Assembly: GCA_964195545.1 (NCBI GenBank)
Contig: CAXMQQ010000009.1
Coordinates: 1-61,506, forward strand
Source of the DNA: JAHEEL01 sp964195545
GTDB taxonomy: Bacteria > Actinomycetota > Acidimicrobiia > Spongiisociales > UBA5794
DNA: 61,506 bases
Direction of reading: 5' to 3'
Below, piece by piece: positions 16,197 through 24,035 of the stretch; positions within the stretch are counted from its first letter, which is position 1; each line of letters opens with the position of its first letter. The notes under the pieces are model-generated. The model was not told the DNA's origin and did not search any database. It was given only the letters and a program-made list of their open reading frames with translations. The translations under genes and the position numbers were made by a program.

Positions 16197-18129
16197 GTCC
16201 CATCTCCACAAGGTCCGCTCGCACCTGTTCGTTGTCGAGCAGGCGCCGGAGTGCAACGACGGCTGGGCGATCCCAGCGGTCCTTTCTGACGGCGAAGTCG
16301 TAGCGCTCGTTCGCGACGAAGTGGAACCCGAGACCTGCTGCGCTAGCAACCGTGTCGAGGGTCATTCCCCAATCGGCCCGTCCCTGTTCGACAGCTGCAG
16401 CCACGCCGTTGTGCGTCTTGACCTGGTGCAGGTATCCCGCGGGTTGGTGCCCATCCAGGAGTTGATCGATCAAGATGCGCGTGCCGCTACCGGGGTTTCT
16501 GTTGACCATGCGGTAGCGACCGCCTCTGATCTCCTCGAGGAGCTGTTCGTCGCCGATGCCGGCAAGTCCCTGTTCGCCGGGCCGGTACACGATGCCCTGC
16601 CGCCGGTCGTATCCGGAGACGAGTCGAATGCCGCCGGGGAGGAACGGCTGGTTGTAGCGGCCCGTGGCGGCATCCAGCAAGTGCGTGCCGGCGACGTCAC
16701 CCTCACCACGCGCTAGTGCTGTGAGACCGGCACTCGAACCGACCGGAATCGCCTTGATTCGATATTCGTCTGCGGCGAGCAAGCCGAGGAGATAATCGAG
16801 GCCCACACAGTGGCTCCCGATGACCACGAGATCGGGGAAGCGAATACCATCTTCGAGAAGACGGACGGTCATCCGCTCTCCCTCTGCCACGTATTCGGTG
16901 GATGCCGGGATGCGAACAAATCCGTCGGCCCGGCCGAACGCAGTGACGCTACCCGAGCCGGCGCCGAGTGGGTAGGCAGCCAGTCCGTCATCTCCTTCGA
17001 CGAGGTCGACAAGGGAGTACTCGGTGCGCCCGGGGACCGAAGTGATCCGCATCGGTGCAATGCACTCCACGGTGTGAATAGCGTCATCGGGTACACCGGA
17101 GAGACGTCGGAGCAAGGGTGCGACGAACTCATGGAAGGTGAAGACAGCCGAGGTCGGAAAGCCGGGAAGCACGACGACGGGAGTTCCGGCGATAACGGAG
17201 AGCAGGATCGGCTTGCCAGGTTTGAGCGCCACACCGTGAACGACGATTCCGGGTGAATCGGGAAGACGCTCTGCCAGGCGGTTCACGGCTTCCGAGTTCA
17301 CGTCGCCCTCGCCTTTCGACGTTCCACCGGAAAGCAGCACGACGTCGACAGCATTCGGTCCGGTGACGAGCTCCTCCACCAGTGACTCGACGACGTCGAG
17401 GTCATCGGGGGCGATGCCGGCCGGCACGGGCTCACACCCGAGTTCGCTGACGGCGTCGAGCAGCATCGGCTGGTTCGAGTCGAAGACCTGCCCAAGTGCA
17501 AGCGCACCGCCCGGTGCCACGATCTCGTCACCAGTAGAGACGACGGCGACCCGGGGCCGAGAGATCACATCGATGTGAGCGATACCAACGGCGGCCAGCA
17601 CTGCCGTATCTCGAGACGTCAAGGCAATACCGCGGCGAAGTACCGTGTCGCCGCGACCGACATCCGAACCGGCGTACGACACATTTGCACCCGGAGCGAC
17701 CGAGCGAGAGACCTCGATGCCCGCGTCGACCGGATCTGTGTGCTCGACCATGACGACCGCGTCGGTGCCCCGCGGGACAACCCCGCCGGTGGCGATCTGC
17801 ACGACAGTACCGGCGGGTGTATCGAATCCCTCGCGAGGCGTGTCTCCGGCAGCGAGCGTCACCTCCGAGACGGTGAGAACGATCGGTTCGAGCTCCTCCG
17901 CTCCGTAGGTGTCGGCGGCATGTACGGCGAACCCATCGACATTGCTTCGATCGAAGCCGGGAACGTCGACTACCGCGGTCACATCGCTTGCCAGAATCCG
18001 ACCCAAGGCTCGATCGAGCGGGACTTGTTCGATCAGCGGACCGAGGTGGCTGCACGCGCTGGAGAACGATGCGTGGGCGGCATCCTCTTCAATGACGTTC
18101 AGGAACTGGCGTTGCCTCACGAATCGCAA
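16189..18129 (-). CDS. MoeA-type molybdopterin molybdenumtransferase fused to PBP-like domain
   Basis: This 646-aa two-domain protein has MoeA at residues ~1-410 (VPGFDRSNVDGFAV, VVSTGDEIVAPGG, LLSGGTSKGEGD, LPGFPTSAVFTF). MoeA inserts Mo or W into adenylated molybdopterin. Residues ~430-646 form a periplasmic-binding-protein-like domain (FPDLVVIGSHCVGLDYLLG, NRNPGSGTRILID, ADWGMTL) without a signal peptide. In this fusion family it is thought to bind oxyanion or a regulator ligand. It overlaps the upstream moeA by 13 nt, and AOR lies before that. This points to tungsten or molybdenum loading for AOR (inference). Confidence 0.92.
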   Translation of the reverse strand: MRFVRQRQFLNVIEEDAAHASFSSACSHLGPLIEQVPLDRALGRILASDVTAVVDVPGFDRSNVDGFAVHAADTYGAEELEPIVLTVSEVTLAAGDTPREGFDTPAGTVVQIATGGVVPRGTDAVVMVEHTDPVDAGIEVSRSVAPGANVSYAGSDVGRGDTVLRRGIALTSRDTAVLAAVGIAHIDVISRPRVAVVSTGDEIVAPGGALALGQVFDSNQPMLLDAVSELGCEPVPAGIAPDDLDVVESLVEELVTGPNAVDVVLLSGGTSKGEGDVNSEAVNRLAERLPDSPGIVVHGVALKPGKPILLSVIAGTPVVVLPGFPTSAVFTFHEFVAPLLRRLSGVPDDAIHTVECIAPMRITSVPGRTEYSLVDLVEGDDGLAAYPLGAGSGSVTAFGRADGFVRIPASTEYVAEGERMTVRLLEDGIRFPDLVVIGSHCVGLDYLLGLLAADEYRIKAIPVGSSAGLTALARGEGDVAGTHLLDAATGRYNQPFLPGGIRLVSGYDRRQGIVYRPGEQGLAGIGDEQLLEEIRGGRYRMVNRNPGSGTRILIDQLLDGHQPAGYLHQVKTHNGVAAAVEQGRADWGMTLDTVASAAGLGFHFVANERYDFAVRKDRWDRPAVVALRRLLDNEQVRADLVEMGLS

Positions 18130-19358
18130 CCCCCGTGAAAGCAGTGCACCGTCACGTCGGTGCCTTCTGCATATCCTTCGAGGGCAGCGGGGATCACGAC
18201 GAATCCCGAGGCCTTGGAAACGGACGAGAGAACGGATGAACCCGAAATCGCCAGAGGTTCGACGAGACCCGCATCGATGACGACCCTGGCGTAGTCGGTT
18301 CGTCCGATCTGCGAAACGATTCTGCGAGCAAGCGTGCGTCTGACGGCCAGATAGGGCCAGTTGGGGGACCGGCCGCCGAGCAGTCGAATGACCGGACCGG
18401 CAAAGAAGTCGTAGGCAGCGAGACAGGAGACCGGATTGCCGGGGAGGATGATGACCCGGACCCCGTTGATTGTGCCGATCCCGGTTGGTGCCGACGGTCG
18501 CATCGTGATGCCGTGAATGGACAGGGAGCCCAGTTTGCCGACGAGGATGGGAACTCGATCCTCGGATCCGACCGATGCCGCCCCGGCCGTGACGATGACA
18601 TCGGCGCCGGGGCGAGCGAGAGCTTCTTCCATGACGCCCTCGTCATCAGGGAGGCGGGCTAGCTCAGCGATGCCTCCGTCTCGTTCGACGAGCGCCGCCA
18701 GCATCGGGGAATTGGAGTCGACGATCTTCGTGCCCTTCGGTGATGCGCCGGGCGGTAGGAGTTCGTCACCTGAGACGATGATCCGGACGGTGGGTCGGCC
18801 GACGACCTCGATCGGGTCATAGCCGATGGAGGAGAGAAGTCCGACATCTTGGGGGAGGAGGGTCCTTCCGGCGTTGAGGATCTGGTCGCCGGCCGCAACG
18901 TCCTCGCCGACCCGCCCGACATTCCTGCCGACCGGTACCGGCGCCGTGGCCTCGATCTGATCTCCTGAGCCGCGTGTGTCCTCGACCATCAGAACGGCAT
19001 CGGCGCCGTCCGGTATGGGTGCGCCGGTCACGATCGTCACACATTGCCCGTGCCTGACATGGGCATCGGGCACGGTGCCCGGCATCGACCTGCCCACGAC
19101 CTCGAGCGGGATGGGGTTGTAGGAGGTAGCTCCGTAGGTGTCCTCAGCGCACACGGCGTATCCGTCCATCATCGAGCGTCGAAAGGCCGGAACGTTCACA
19201 GCACTTACAACGTCGAGAGCGAGCACCCTGCCGGTCGCAGCCATGACAGCCACCGGATCCGACGGGAGCGGTGAGACGCCGTCCATGGCAGCCTCCAGGG
19301 CTTCCTTGACCGTAGATCGATCGCGAAAGCCGCGCATGCGGATGTCAGGGTTCGTCAT
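18117..19358 (-). CDS. moeA: Molybdopterin molybdenumtransferase MoeA
   Basis: This 413-aa single-domain MoeA has PAFRRSMMDGYAV (58-70), the GVPIPDGADAV-like segment GAPIPDGADAVLMVED, IIVSGDELLPPG, a variant substrate loop VTAGAASVGSEDRV in place of SGGxSxG, and LPGNPVSCLAAYDFF. It loads metal onto the pterin cofactor in the cytoplasm. It lies 76 nt after the AOR gene and overlaps the next moeA-PBP gene. Two MoeA paralogues in one unit are typical where one serves Mo and the other W, but which does which cannot be read from sequence. Confidence 0.93.
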   Translation of the reverse strand: MTNPDIRMRGFRDRSTVKEALEAAMDGVSPLPSDPVAVMAATGRVLALDVVSAVNVPAFRRSMMDGYAVCAEDTYGATSYNPIPLEVVGRSMPGTVPDAHVRHGQCVTIVTGAPIPDGADAVLMVEDTRGSGDQIEATAPVPVGRNVGRVGEDVAAGDQILNAGRTLLPQDVGLLSSIGYDPIEVVGRPTVRIIVSGDELLPPGASPKGTKIVDSNSPMLAALVERDGGIAELARLPDDEGVMEEALARPGADVIVTAGAASVGSEDRVPILVGKLGSLSIHGITMRPSAPTGIGTINGVRVIILPGNPVSCLAAYDFFAGPVIRLLGGRSPNWPYLAVRRTLARRIVSQIGRTDYARVVIDAGLVEPLAISGSSVLSSVSKASGFVVIPAALEGYAEGTDVTVHCFHGGCDS

Positions 19359-19376
19359 GGGAAAGCGATGCTAACG

Positions 19377-19429
19377 AAGTAGCAGGACGCAAGTAGCAGG
19401 ACACAAGACGGGCTTCGTTCCTGCTACTT
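19377..19429 (-). terminator. Hairpin with tandem arm between AOR and moeA genes
   Basis: AAGTAGCAGGA occurs twice in tandem (19377-19387, 19391-19401), and its exact reverse complement TCCTGCTACTT is at 19419-19429. The left arm is duplicated, so two alternative 11-bp stems can form. It may attenuate or process the AOR-moeA transcript. Confidence 0.6.
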
Positions 19430-19434
19430 GCTAC

Positions 19435-21393
19435 TCAGACACCCAGCTTGTCTGCCACCCAGCCGAGATCGAGTTCTTCAAGCGTCTCTCTGGGCGGGTT
19501 GCCGGTCTCCGGATCCCACCCTGCCAATCGGTAGTAGGTGTCAATGGCTTCGGCGATCGTCTCCCGATCCATCGTGGCACCGGCGCTCGGCCCATCCTGC
19601 AAGGGATCGTCATAGAGACGCTTCGGGAGCGTGTCCTGGTCGCGGGTGAGGCCCTCCCGAGCGTTGAATGCTCGCAGCAAGTTGATACGCCGGCGGCCGT
19701 ACGTGAGGAGGTCGTCGACCGTCGTCTCCATGCCGGTGACGGCCGTCACCACCGCTGCGAGGTCATCCATGCCGAGCAATTCCCAGCCCGGTCCGAAGAC
19801 GAACTGGCAGACGTTGGCGGTGTCCATCGCGGAGTAGGCGTACTGGGTCGTGAGGGCGTAGCGCACCTTCTCCTCGTTGAGAGAGTCGGCCGGCTGAGGG
19901 TTGGTCAAGCCGATGTCGGCCATGCGCTTCCCATATTTCTCCGGCCAGCTTGCAAGCGTCTTGGGCGTGTACATCCCGTCGTGCTCGCTGGATTGGTGAT
20001 CCGCCCCGAACGGATTCACTGCGTAGATGACGCCCAGCGTCGGCTTGACCTGAGGCATGTGCGCCGGAAGCTCGGCGCCCTTCACGGCGATGGAGAGGTC
20101 TTCTGCCCCGTTGCCGATTGTGGCGGCGGCCACAGCTGATCCCTCGGCAAGGATGTCACCAAAGCCGTCACGATGGAGCGTCTTCTCGAGCATGGCGATC
20201 ATCGCCTCGGCGTCGCCCCACTTCAGTTCAATGCCACCGGTGTCCTCAACGGTGATCAGGCCCTGCTCGAAACAATCAATCGCGAACGCCATCGTGGCAC
20301 CCGCAGCGATCGTGTCGACCCCGTATTGATTGCAGAGTTGATTCGCGTATGCGATCGCATGGAGATCGTCGATGCCGCAGTCGGATCCGAACATGGCCGC
20401 CGTCTCGTACTCGGGTCCTCCCGATTCAGGGTTGAGCACCTTGTCCATCCATTCGTCCTTGACGACTCTCTTGCATCGGACTGCACACGAATAGCAGGTG
20501 TCACGACCCTGCTTCAGCTTGCTGACTTCGTCGGTTCCGCGAAGGAGTTCGTCGAAGAGTCGCTCGCCGCCGATCTTCCTCGCAGCCTCGAACCCGAAGG
20601 ATCCGCTCTGGTAGTTCCGTGTCGGCAGACCTCCGACCGCACTCTGGCTTTCGAGAATGCCGATCGTGCCGTACTTGGCGAGCTCCCACACATCCTCATC
20701 GCCTCGAACGAGCGGTACCGCTCGCTGAACGATTGACCTCAGTGCCTCCGGGTCGGCCATCGGAAGCTTCTTCTTGCCTCCCCGAACGGCGATCGCCTTG
20801 AGCATCTTGCTCCCCATGACAGCCCCCATGCCGGTCCGTCCATGGGCGCGGGTTGCCATTGACATGATGGCGGCGAAGCGGACCTTCTTCTCACCCGCCG
20901 GTCCGACCTGGAGGACCTCGATGCGGTTGTCGTCGAGTTCGGTCTTGAGCGCCTGCTCGACTTCCAGTGTCGTCTCTCCCCACAGATGCGATGCATCACG
21001 CAGTTCGGCTTCCCCCTGGTTGATCCAGAGATACACCGGCTTTGGTGAGATGCCGCGAACCACGATTCCGTCGAACCCGGCGAACTTGAGTTCTGCCGGC
21101 CAAAACCCGCCGGCCTGGCTGTCGCCCGCACCCCCGGTGATGGGTGACTTGGCGACGACCGTGCATCGGCTCTGGCCGGCGATTGGTGCCCCGGTCGGTC
21201 CGGCAAGCATGAATGCCAAGGTGTTCTCTGGTCCGTACGGATCCACGCCGGCCGGCGTGTTCTTGAGGAGGTAGTAGAGGCCGAGCGCACTGCCACCCAG
21301 GTAGGTGCGGTATAGCTCGTCCGGCGGTTCCTCGATGTCGAGGGTTCCGGTGGTCAGATCGACATGAAGGATCTTCCCTGCAAAACCGAACAT
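19435..21393 (-). CDS. aor: Tungsten-type aldehyde:ferredoxin oxidoreductase
   Basis: This 652-aa member of the AOR family oxidises aldehydes to acids (or the reverse) with ferredoxin, using a bis-pterin W/Mo centre and one Fe4S4 cluster. The N-terminal pterin domain starts MFGFAGKILHVDLTTG. CYSCAVRC near residues 297-304 plus a later Cys (ANVCQFV, near 527) match the cluster ligands. GRTGMGAVMGSK and FGSDCGIDD are family landmarks. AGGGAGGACGAC precedes ATG 21393. It leads two moeA genes on the same strand. No dedicated ferredoxin or MoaD-like gene is visible beside it. Confidence 0.93.
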   Translation of the reverse strand: MFGFAGKILHVDLTTGTLDIEEPPDELYRTYLGGSALGLYYLLKNTPAGVDPYGPENTLAFMLAGPTGAPIAGQSRCTVVAKSPITGGAGDSQAGGFWPAELKFAGFDGIVVRGISPKPVYLWINQGEAELRDASHLWGETTLEVEQALKTELDDNRIEVLQVGPAGEKKVRFAAIMSMATRAHGRTGMGAVMGSKMLKAIAVRGGKKKLPMADPEALRSIVQRAVPLVRGDEDVWELAKYGTIGILESQSAVGGLPTRNYQSGSFGFEAARKIGGERLFDELLRGTDEVSKLKQGRDTCYSCAVRCKRVVKDEWMDKVLNPESGGPEYETAAMFGSDCGIDDLHAIAYANQLCNQYGVDTIAAGATMAFAIDCFEQGLITVEDTGGIELKWGDAEAMIAMLEKTLHRDGFGDILAEGSAVAAATIGNGAEDLSIAVKGAELPAHMPQVKPTLGVIYAVNPFGADHQSSEHDGMYTPKTLASWPEKYGKRMADIGLTNPQPADSLNEEKVRYALTTQYAYSAMDTANVCQFVFGPGWELLGMDDLAAVVTAVTGMETTVDDLLTYGRRRINLLRAFNAREGLTRDQDTLPKRLYDDPLQDGPSAGATMDRETIAEAIDTYYRLAGWDPETGNPPRETLEELDLGWVADKLGV

Positions 21394-21423
21394 GTCGTCC
21401 TCCCTGGTGGCACGGTGATGGGG

Positions 21424-21681
21424 TCACAATAGTTGAGTGGCCGGAGACGTATACAGCCCGGGGTGAGTGACCGACTGGATGTCATGGCGTGTCACGCCCC
21501 TTAGAATGGAGGGGCGATGGGGTCCGGCGATCACGGCGACATTGGCGTTGGAGAGTGTCCTAGCGACCTTCCACGTCGATAGCGGTGCAGCGTCGTGGAT
21601 GATGTATGCGGGAGCGACGATGAGGTCGCCCGGTTCCAGGGCCGAAGCACTCGGACTGCCATCGTCGGCACCGGCGAGCGT
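21424..21681 (-). pseudogene. Possible gene remnant upstream of AOR
   Basis: An 86-codon minus-strand frame with protein-like composition (PGDLIVAPAYIIHDAAPL, NANVAVIAGPHRP) runs to a TGA at 21424. It has no ATG, GTG or TTG start before the upstream in-frame stop at 21682-21684. It looks like the C-terminal part of a decayed gene, possibly truncated where the 21.69 kb microrepeats and hairpin now sit. The family is not recognised. Chance openness in GC-rich DNA is possible. Confidence 0.3.
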
Positions 21682-21685
21682 TCAC

Positions 21686-21712
21686 CGACTGCCGACTGCC
21701 AGCCACCGACAA
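21686..21712. repeat. Microrepeat block, CCGACTG/CCGAC type
   Basis: CCGACTGCCGACTGCC followed by CCACCGAC. Related CGACTAC/CGACAAC words lie at 24.0, 47.1 and 56.6 kb. Confidence 0.6.
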
Positions 21713-21713
21713 C

Positions 21714-21760
21714 GCAACAGGGAAGAGGAGAGCGCTCGTCGCACTCCTCTTCCCTGTTGC
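21714..21760 (-). terminator. Perfect 17-bp inverted repeat after the SPFH gene
   Basis: GCAACAGGGAAGAGGAG (21714-21730) and CTCCTCTTCCCTGTTGC (21744-21760) pair perfectly around a 13-nt loop. It lies 16 nt beyond the stop of the SPFH gene and is the likely end of the PadR-NfeD-SPFH transcript. Confidence 0.8.
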
Positions 21761-21775
21761 TTCCTTGTTGCTTAG

Positions 21776-22699
21776 CTACTCGGAGGAGCCGATGCCCGCG
21801 TCCGCGAAGATCTCGCCGATTGCACCGAGGGATCCGAGAATCCCGCTGGCTTCGAGCGGCAGGAAGAGCTTCGTCGCCTGACCGTTCGCGACGCCTTCGA
21901 GTGCCTCGAGATACTTGATGGCGATGAGGTCCGGTGTCGGGTTACCGTTGTGGATCGCTCCGTATACCCGTTCGACTGCCTGGCCTTCACCCTCGGCCAC
22001 CGTGAGCAGGCGGAACTTCTCGGCATCGGCGACTTCCCGGACCGCCTGTGCCTGACCCTCAGCCTCCAGGATTCGGGACTGTTTCACACCCTCGGCTTTG
22101 AGGATTTGGGACCGCTTCTCACCCTCGGCCTCGGTCACGACCGCTCGGCGCTCGCGCTCGGCTTTCATCTGACGGTGCATCGCCTGGGTGACGTCGACCG
22201 GCGGGTCGATCCGCTGGATCTCGACACGCACGACTCTCGTGCCCCAGACATCGGTCGCCTCGTCCAGGATCTCCCTGAGTTCAGTGTTGATCGTCTCGCG
22301 AGATGTCAGCGCGGAATCGAGGTCCATGTCTCCGATGACGTTACGAAGGTTCGTCTGGGCCAGCTTGGTTGCCGCGAGGATGAAGTTCGCCACGTTGTAC
22401 TTCAGCTTCACCGGATCGGTCGCCTGGTAGTAGACGACGGCGTCGACGGTGACGACCACGTTGTCCTTCGTGATGACCTCTTGCGGGGGCACGTCGACGA
22501 CCTGCTCTCGCATGTCGACCTTCCTCATCTTCTCGATGAATGGGACGATCATGTGGAAACCCGGGCCGACGGTCTTGCGGTACCGACCGAACCGTTCGAT
22601 GAGGCCCTGCTCGTGCTGCTGGACGATCTTGATGGCGAGTGCCACGTAGATCACGAGGAGCAGGATGAAGGCCAGGACTACTACTGCTGCTGCAGCCAT
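21776..22699 (-). CDS. SPFH/Band 7 domain protein (stomatin/paraslipin-like)
   Basis: This 307-aa membrane-anchored scaffold protein has one N-terminal membrane segment (residues ~3-24), then the SPFH domain (IERFGRYRKTVGPGFHMIVP, EVITKDNVVVTVDAVVYYQ, LRNVIGDMDLDSALTSRETIN). A charged coiled coil (MKAERERRAVVTEAEGEKRS) and an Ala/Glu-rich flotillin-like stalk follow. Such proteins organise membrane microdomains and often work with an NfeD partner. Here the NfeD-domain gene is immediately upstream (43-nt gap, same strand), supporting that pairing. The PadR regulator heads the unit. Confidence 0.92.
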   Translation of the reverse strand: MAAAAVVVLAFILLLVIYVALAIKIVQQHEQGLIERFGRYRKTVGPGFHMIVPFIEKMRKVDMREQVVDVPPQEVITKDNVVVTVDAVVYYQATDPVKLKYNVANFILAATKLAQTNLRNVIGDMDLDSALTSRETINTELREILDEATDVWGTRVVRVEIQRIDPPVDVTQAMHRQMKAERERRAVVTEAEGEKRSQILKAEGVKQSRILEAEGQAQAVREVADAEKFRLLTVAEGEGQAVERVYGAIHNGNPTPDLIAIKYLEALEGVANGQATKLFLPLEASGILGSLGAIGEIFADAGIGSSE

Positions 22700-22742
22700 T
22701 GCTTTCCCTTTCTGTCAGATGGCTTGTTCGTTCCGTACATAT

Positions 22743-23543
22743 CTAGTCGGTGGCCGGGGGGAGTGGCTCCACGACGAAGCGGGTACCCCGTACTTCGACG
22801 ATTCTCACGACGGCGCCTTTCGGGATCTCGATGTCGGCGTCAACGGTGGCGCGCCACTCCTCCGTTCCCATCTTGACCATGCCGCTCGTATCGAAGTGAC
22901 CAACCGGCCGGAGGACGATCGCGTTCCGGCCGACGTACCGATCTGCCCCGGCCTGGGCGGAAACGTCGGACTCCTGTTCCTGCTTGGCGAACCGTTGAAG
23001 CACGGCCAGGAAGATGACCGAGATCACAACGAATGTGACGAGCTGGATCGGCACCGAGACTCCCATGAAGGCGAGGATCGCAGCGGCGACTGCGCCCACG
23101 GCGAAGGGGAGGAGGAAGAACCCTACGGTGAGGAGCTCTCCGATCGAGAGGATCACCGCTGCGGCGATCCAGATCCATCTCCATTGTTCAGCGTCCACAT
23201 CTGCTCCCTTCGGTGCGAGGATCGCTACGGCGGCAAATGCGATGCCGAGCAATCCGATCGTGAGCCAGATCCAGAGTGCGCTGGATCTGGTCTGAATGTA
23301 TTCGCGTCGATCGACTCGTGCCGAGCCGCGATAGGCAGCGGCCCAAGCTTCGGCGAACACCGCGAGGTCGGTGCCGATGACGCTACCAACAGACTGCCCG
23401 GCCGCGGTTGCCTCGCTGAGGTGATCGGTCAACTCGTTGCGCATCTCTCCGACTGTGTTGTCGGGAACGCCGGTATCTCTCCAGTAGCGGGCGCATTCGT
23501 TGACGGTTCTGTCAACGTTCCGGTCAGCCACGTTCACCTCCAT
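22743..23543 (-). CDS. HAAS-like domain fused to NfeD membrane protein
   Basis: This 266-aa fusion has an acidic helical domain at residues ~1-80 (NTVGEMRNELTDHLSEA, LAVFAEAWAAAYRG) that resembles the HAAS/DUF1700 domain usually encoded next to PadR regulators. About four membrane helices follow (~88-170), then a C-terminal NfeD OB-fold (YVGRNAIVLRPVGHFDTSG, VDADIEIPKGAVVRIVEV). NfeD partners SPFH proteins in membrane quality control. The gene overlaps padR by 20 nt and precedes the SPFH gene. The fusion physically joins the PadR-linked sensor module to the SPFH-linked module. The HAAS assignment is by pattern and needs profile confirmation. Confidence 0.8.
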   Translation of the reverse strand: MEVNVADRNVDRTVNECARYWRDTGVPDNTVGEMRNELTDHLSEATAAGQSVGSVIGTDLAVFAEAWAAAYRGSARVDRREYIQTRSSALWIWLTIGLLGIAFAAVAILAPKGADVDAEQWRWIWIAAAVILSIGELLTVGFFLLPFAVGAVAAAILAFMGVSVPIQLVTFVVISVIFLAVLQRFAKQEQESDVSAQAGADRYVGRNAIVLRPVGHFDTSGMVKMGTEEWRATVDADIEIPKGAVVRIVEVRGTRFVVEPLPPATD

Positions 23544-23859
23544 CCACTATCGCTGAGACTCCTGCGCTCAGATCATGCCACTCTTCCGTCCAGTCCTTGA
23601 GGCGGGTCTTCCCGGGCTTGACGATCCGGTAGTACTTCCGGGGTGGACCGCTCCCGTCTGCCTCGACGAAGTACCCCTCGACCAGTCCAGCTTTCTGGAG
23701 CCGCGAGAGCGTCGGATAGATACTGCCATCGCTCACGAGCTTGACGCCTCGTTTGTTCAGTTTCGCCGCCATCTCGTATCCATAGCTCGGTTCTTCGTCG
23801 ATGAGCGAGAGCAGGCACATGTCGAGTACTCCCTTGAGGAGTTGCGAGCTGTGATCCAC
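23524..23859 (-). CDS. PadR-family transcriptional regulator
   Basis: This 111-aa winged-helix repressor has the PadR N-terminus LLKGVLDMCLLSLIDEEPSYGYEMAAKLN, the recognition region SDGSIYPTLSRLQKAGLVEGY, and wing DGSGPPRKYYRIVKPGK. GTG 23859 is preceded by AAGGAG with good spacing. It overlaps the HAAS-NfeD gene, so it is translationally coupled. The small C-terminus places it in the short PadR-s2 type. A CCTTGTATCAAGG palindrome in its promoter is a likely autoregulatory operator. Confidence 0.93.
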   Translation of the reverse strand: MDHSSQLLKGVLDMCLLSLIDEEPSYGYEMAAKLNKRGVKLVSDGSIYPTLSRLQKAGLVEGYFVEADGSGPPRKYYRIVKPGKTRLKDWTEEWHDLSAGVSAIVDGGERG

Positions 23860-23904
23860 TGTCCACTCCTTCCAGCCCTTGTGATGTCAGATATCGTGGT
23901 TCAT

Positions 23905-23932
23905 AGAATACCTTGTATCAAGGAATATCATG
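23905..23932 (-). promoter_or_regulatory. Putative PadR operator/promoter
   Basis: The palindrome CCTTG-TAT-CAAGG at 23911-23923 lies about 50 nt upstream of padR. On the minus strand it overlaps a TTGATA -35-like hexamer, with an AT-rich stretch downstream. Repression by PadR is inferred from position only. Confidence 0.45.
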
Positions 23933-23956
23933 GATTGGCTAAGTTGTCAAGAAGAT

Positions 23957-24035
23957 TGTCAGCTACGAGCTGTGAGCTACGAGCAAATAGCGACAGTCTC
24001 TCCGAACACCGACAACCGACGACCGACTATGGACA
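23957..24035. repeat. Microrepeat block, GAGCTACGAGC and CCGACAACCGACGACCGAC
   Basis: Tandem CAGCTACGAG/TGAGCTACGAG words are followed by CCGAC words, upstream of padR and at the 3' end of the lipoprotein gene, overlapping its final codons. Confidence 0.6.
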
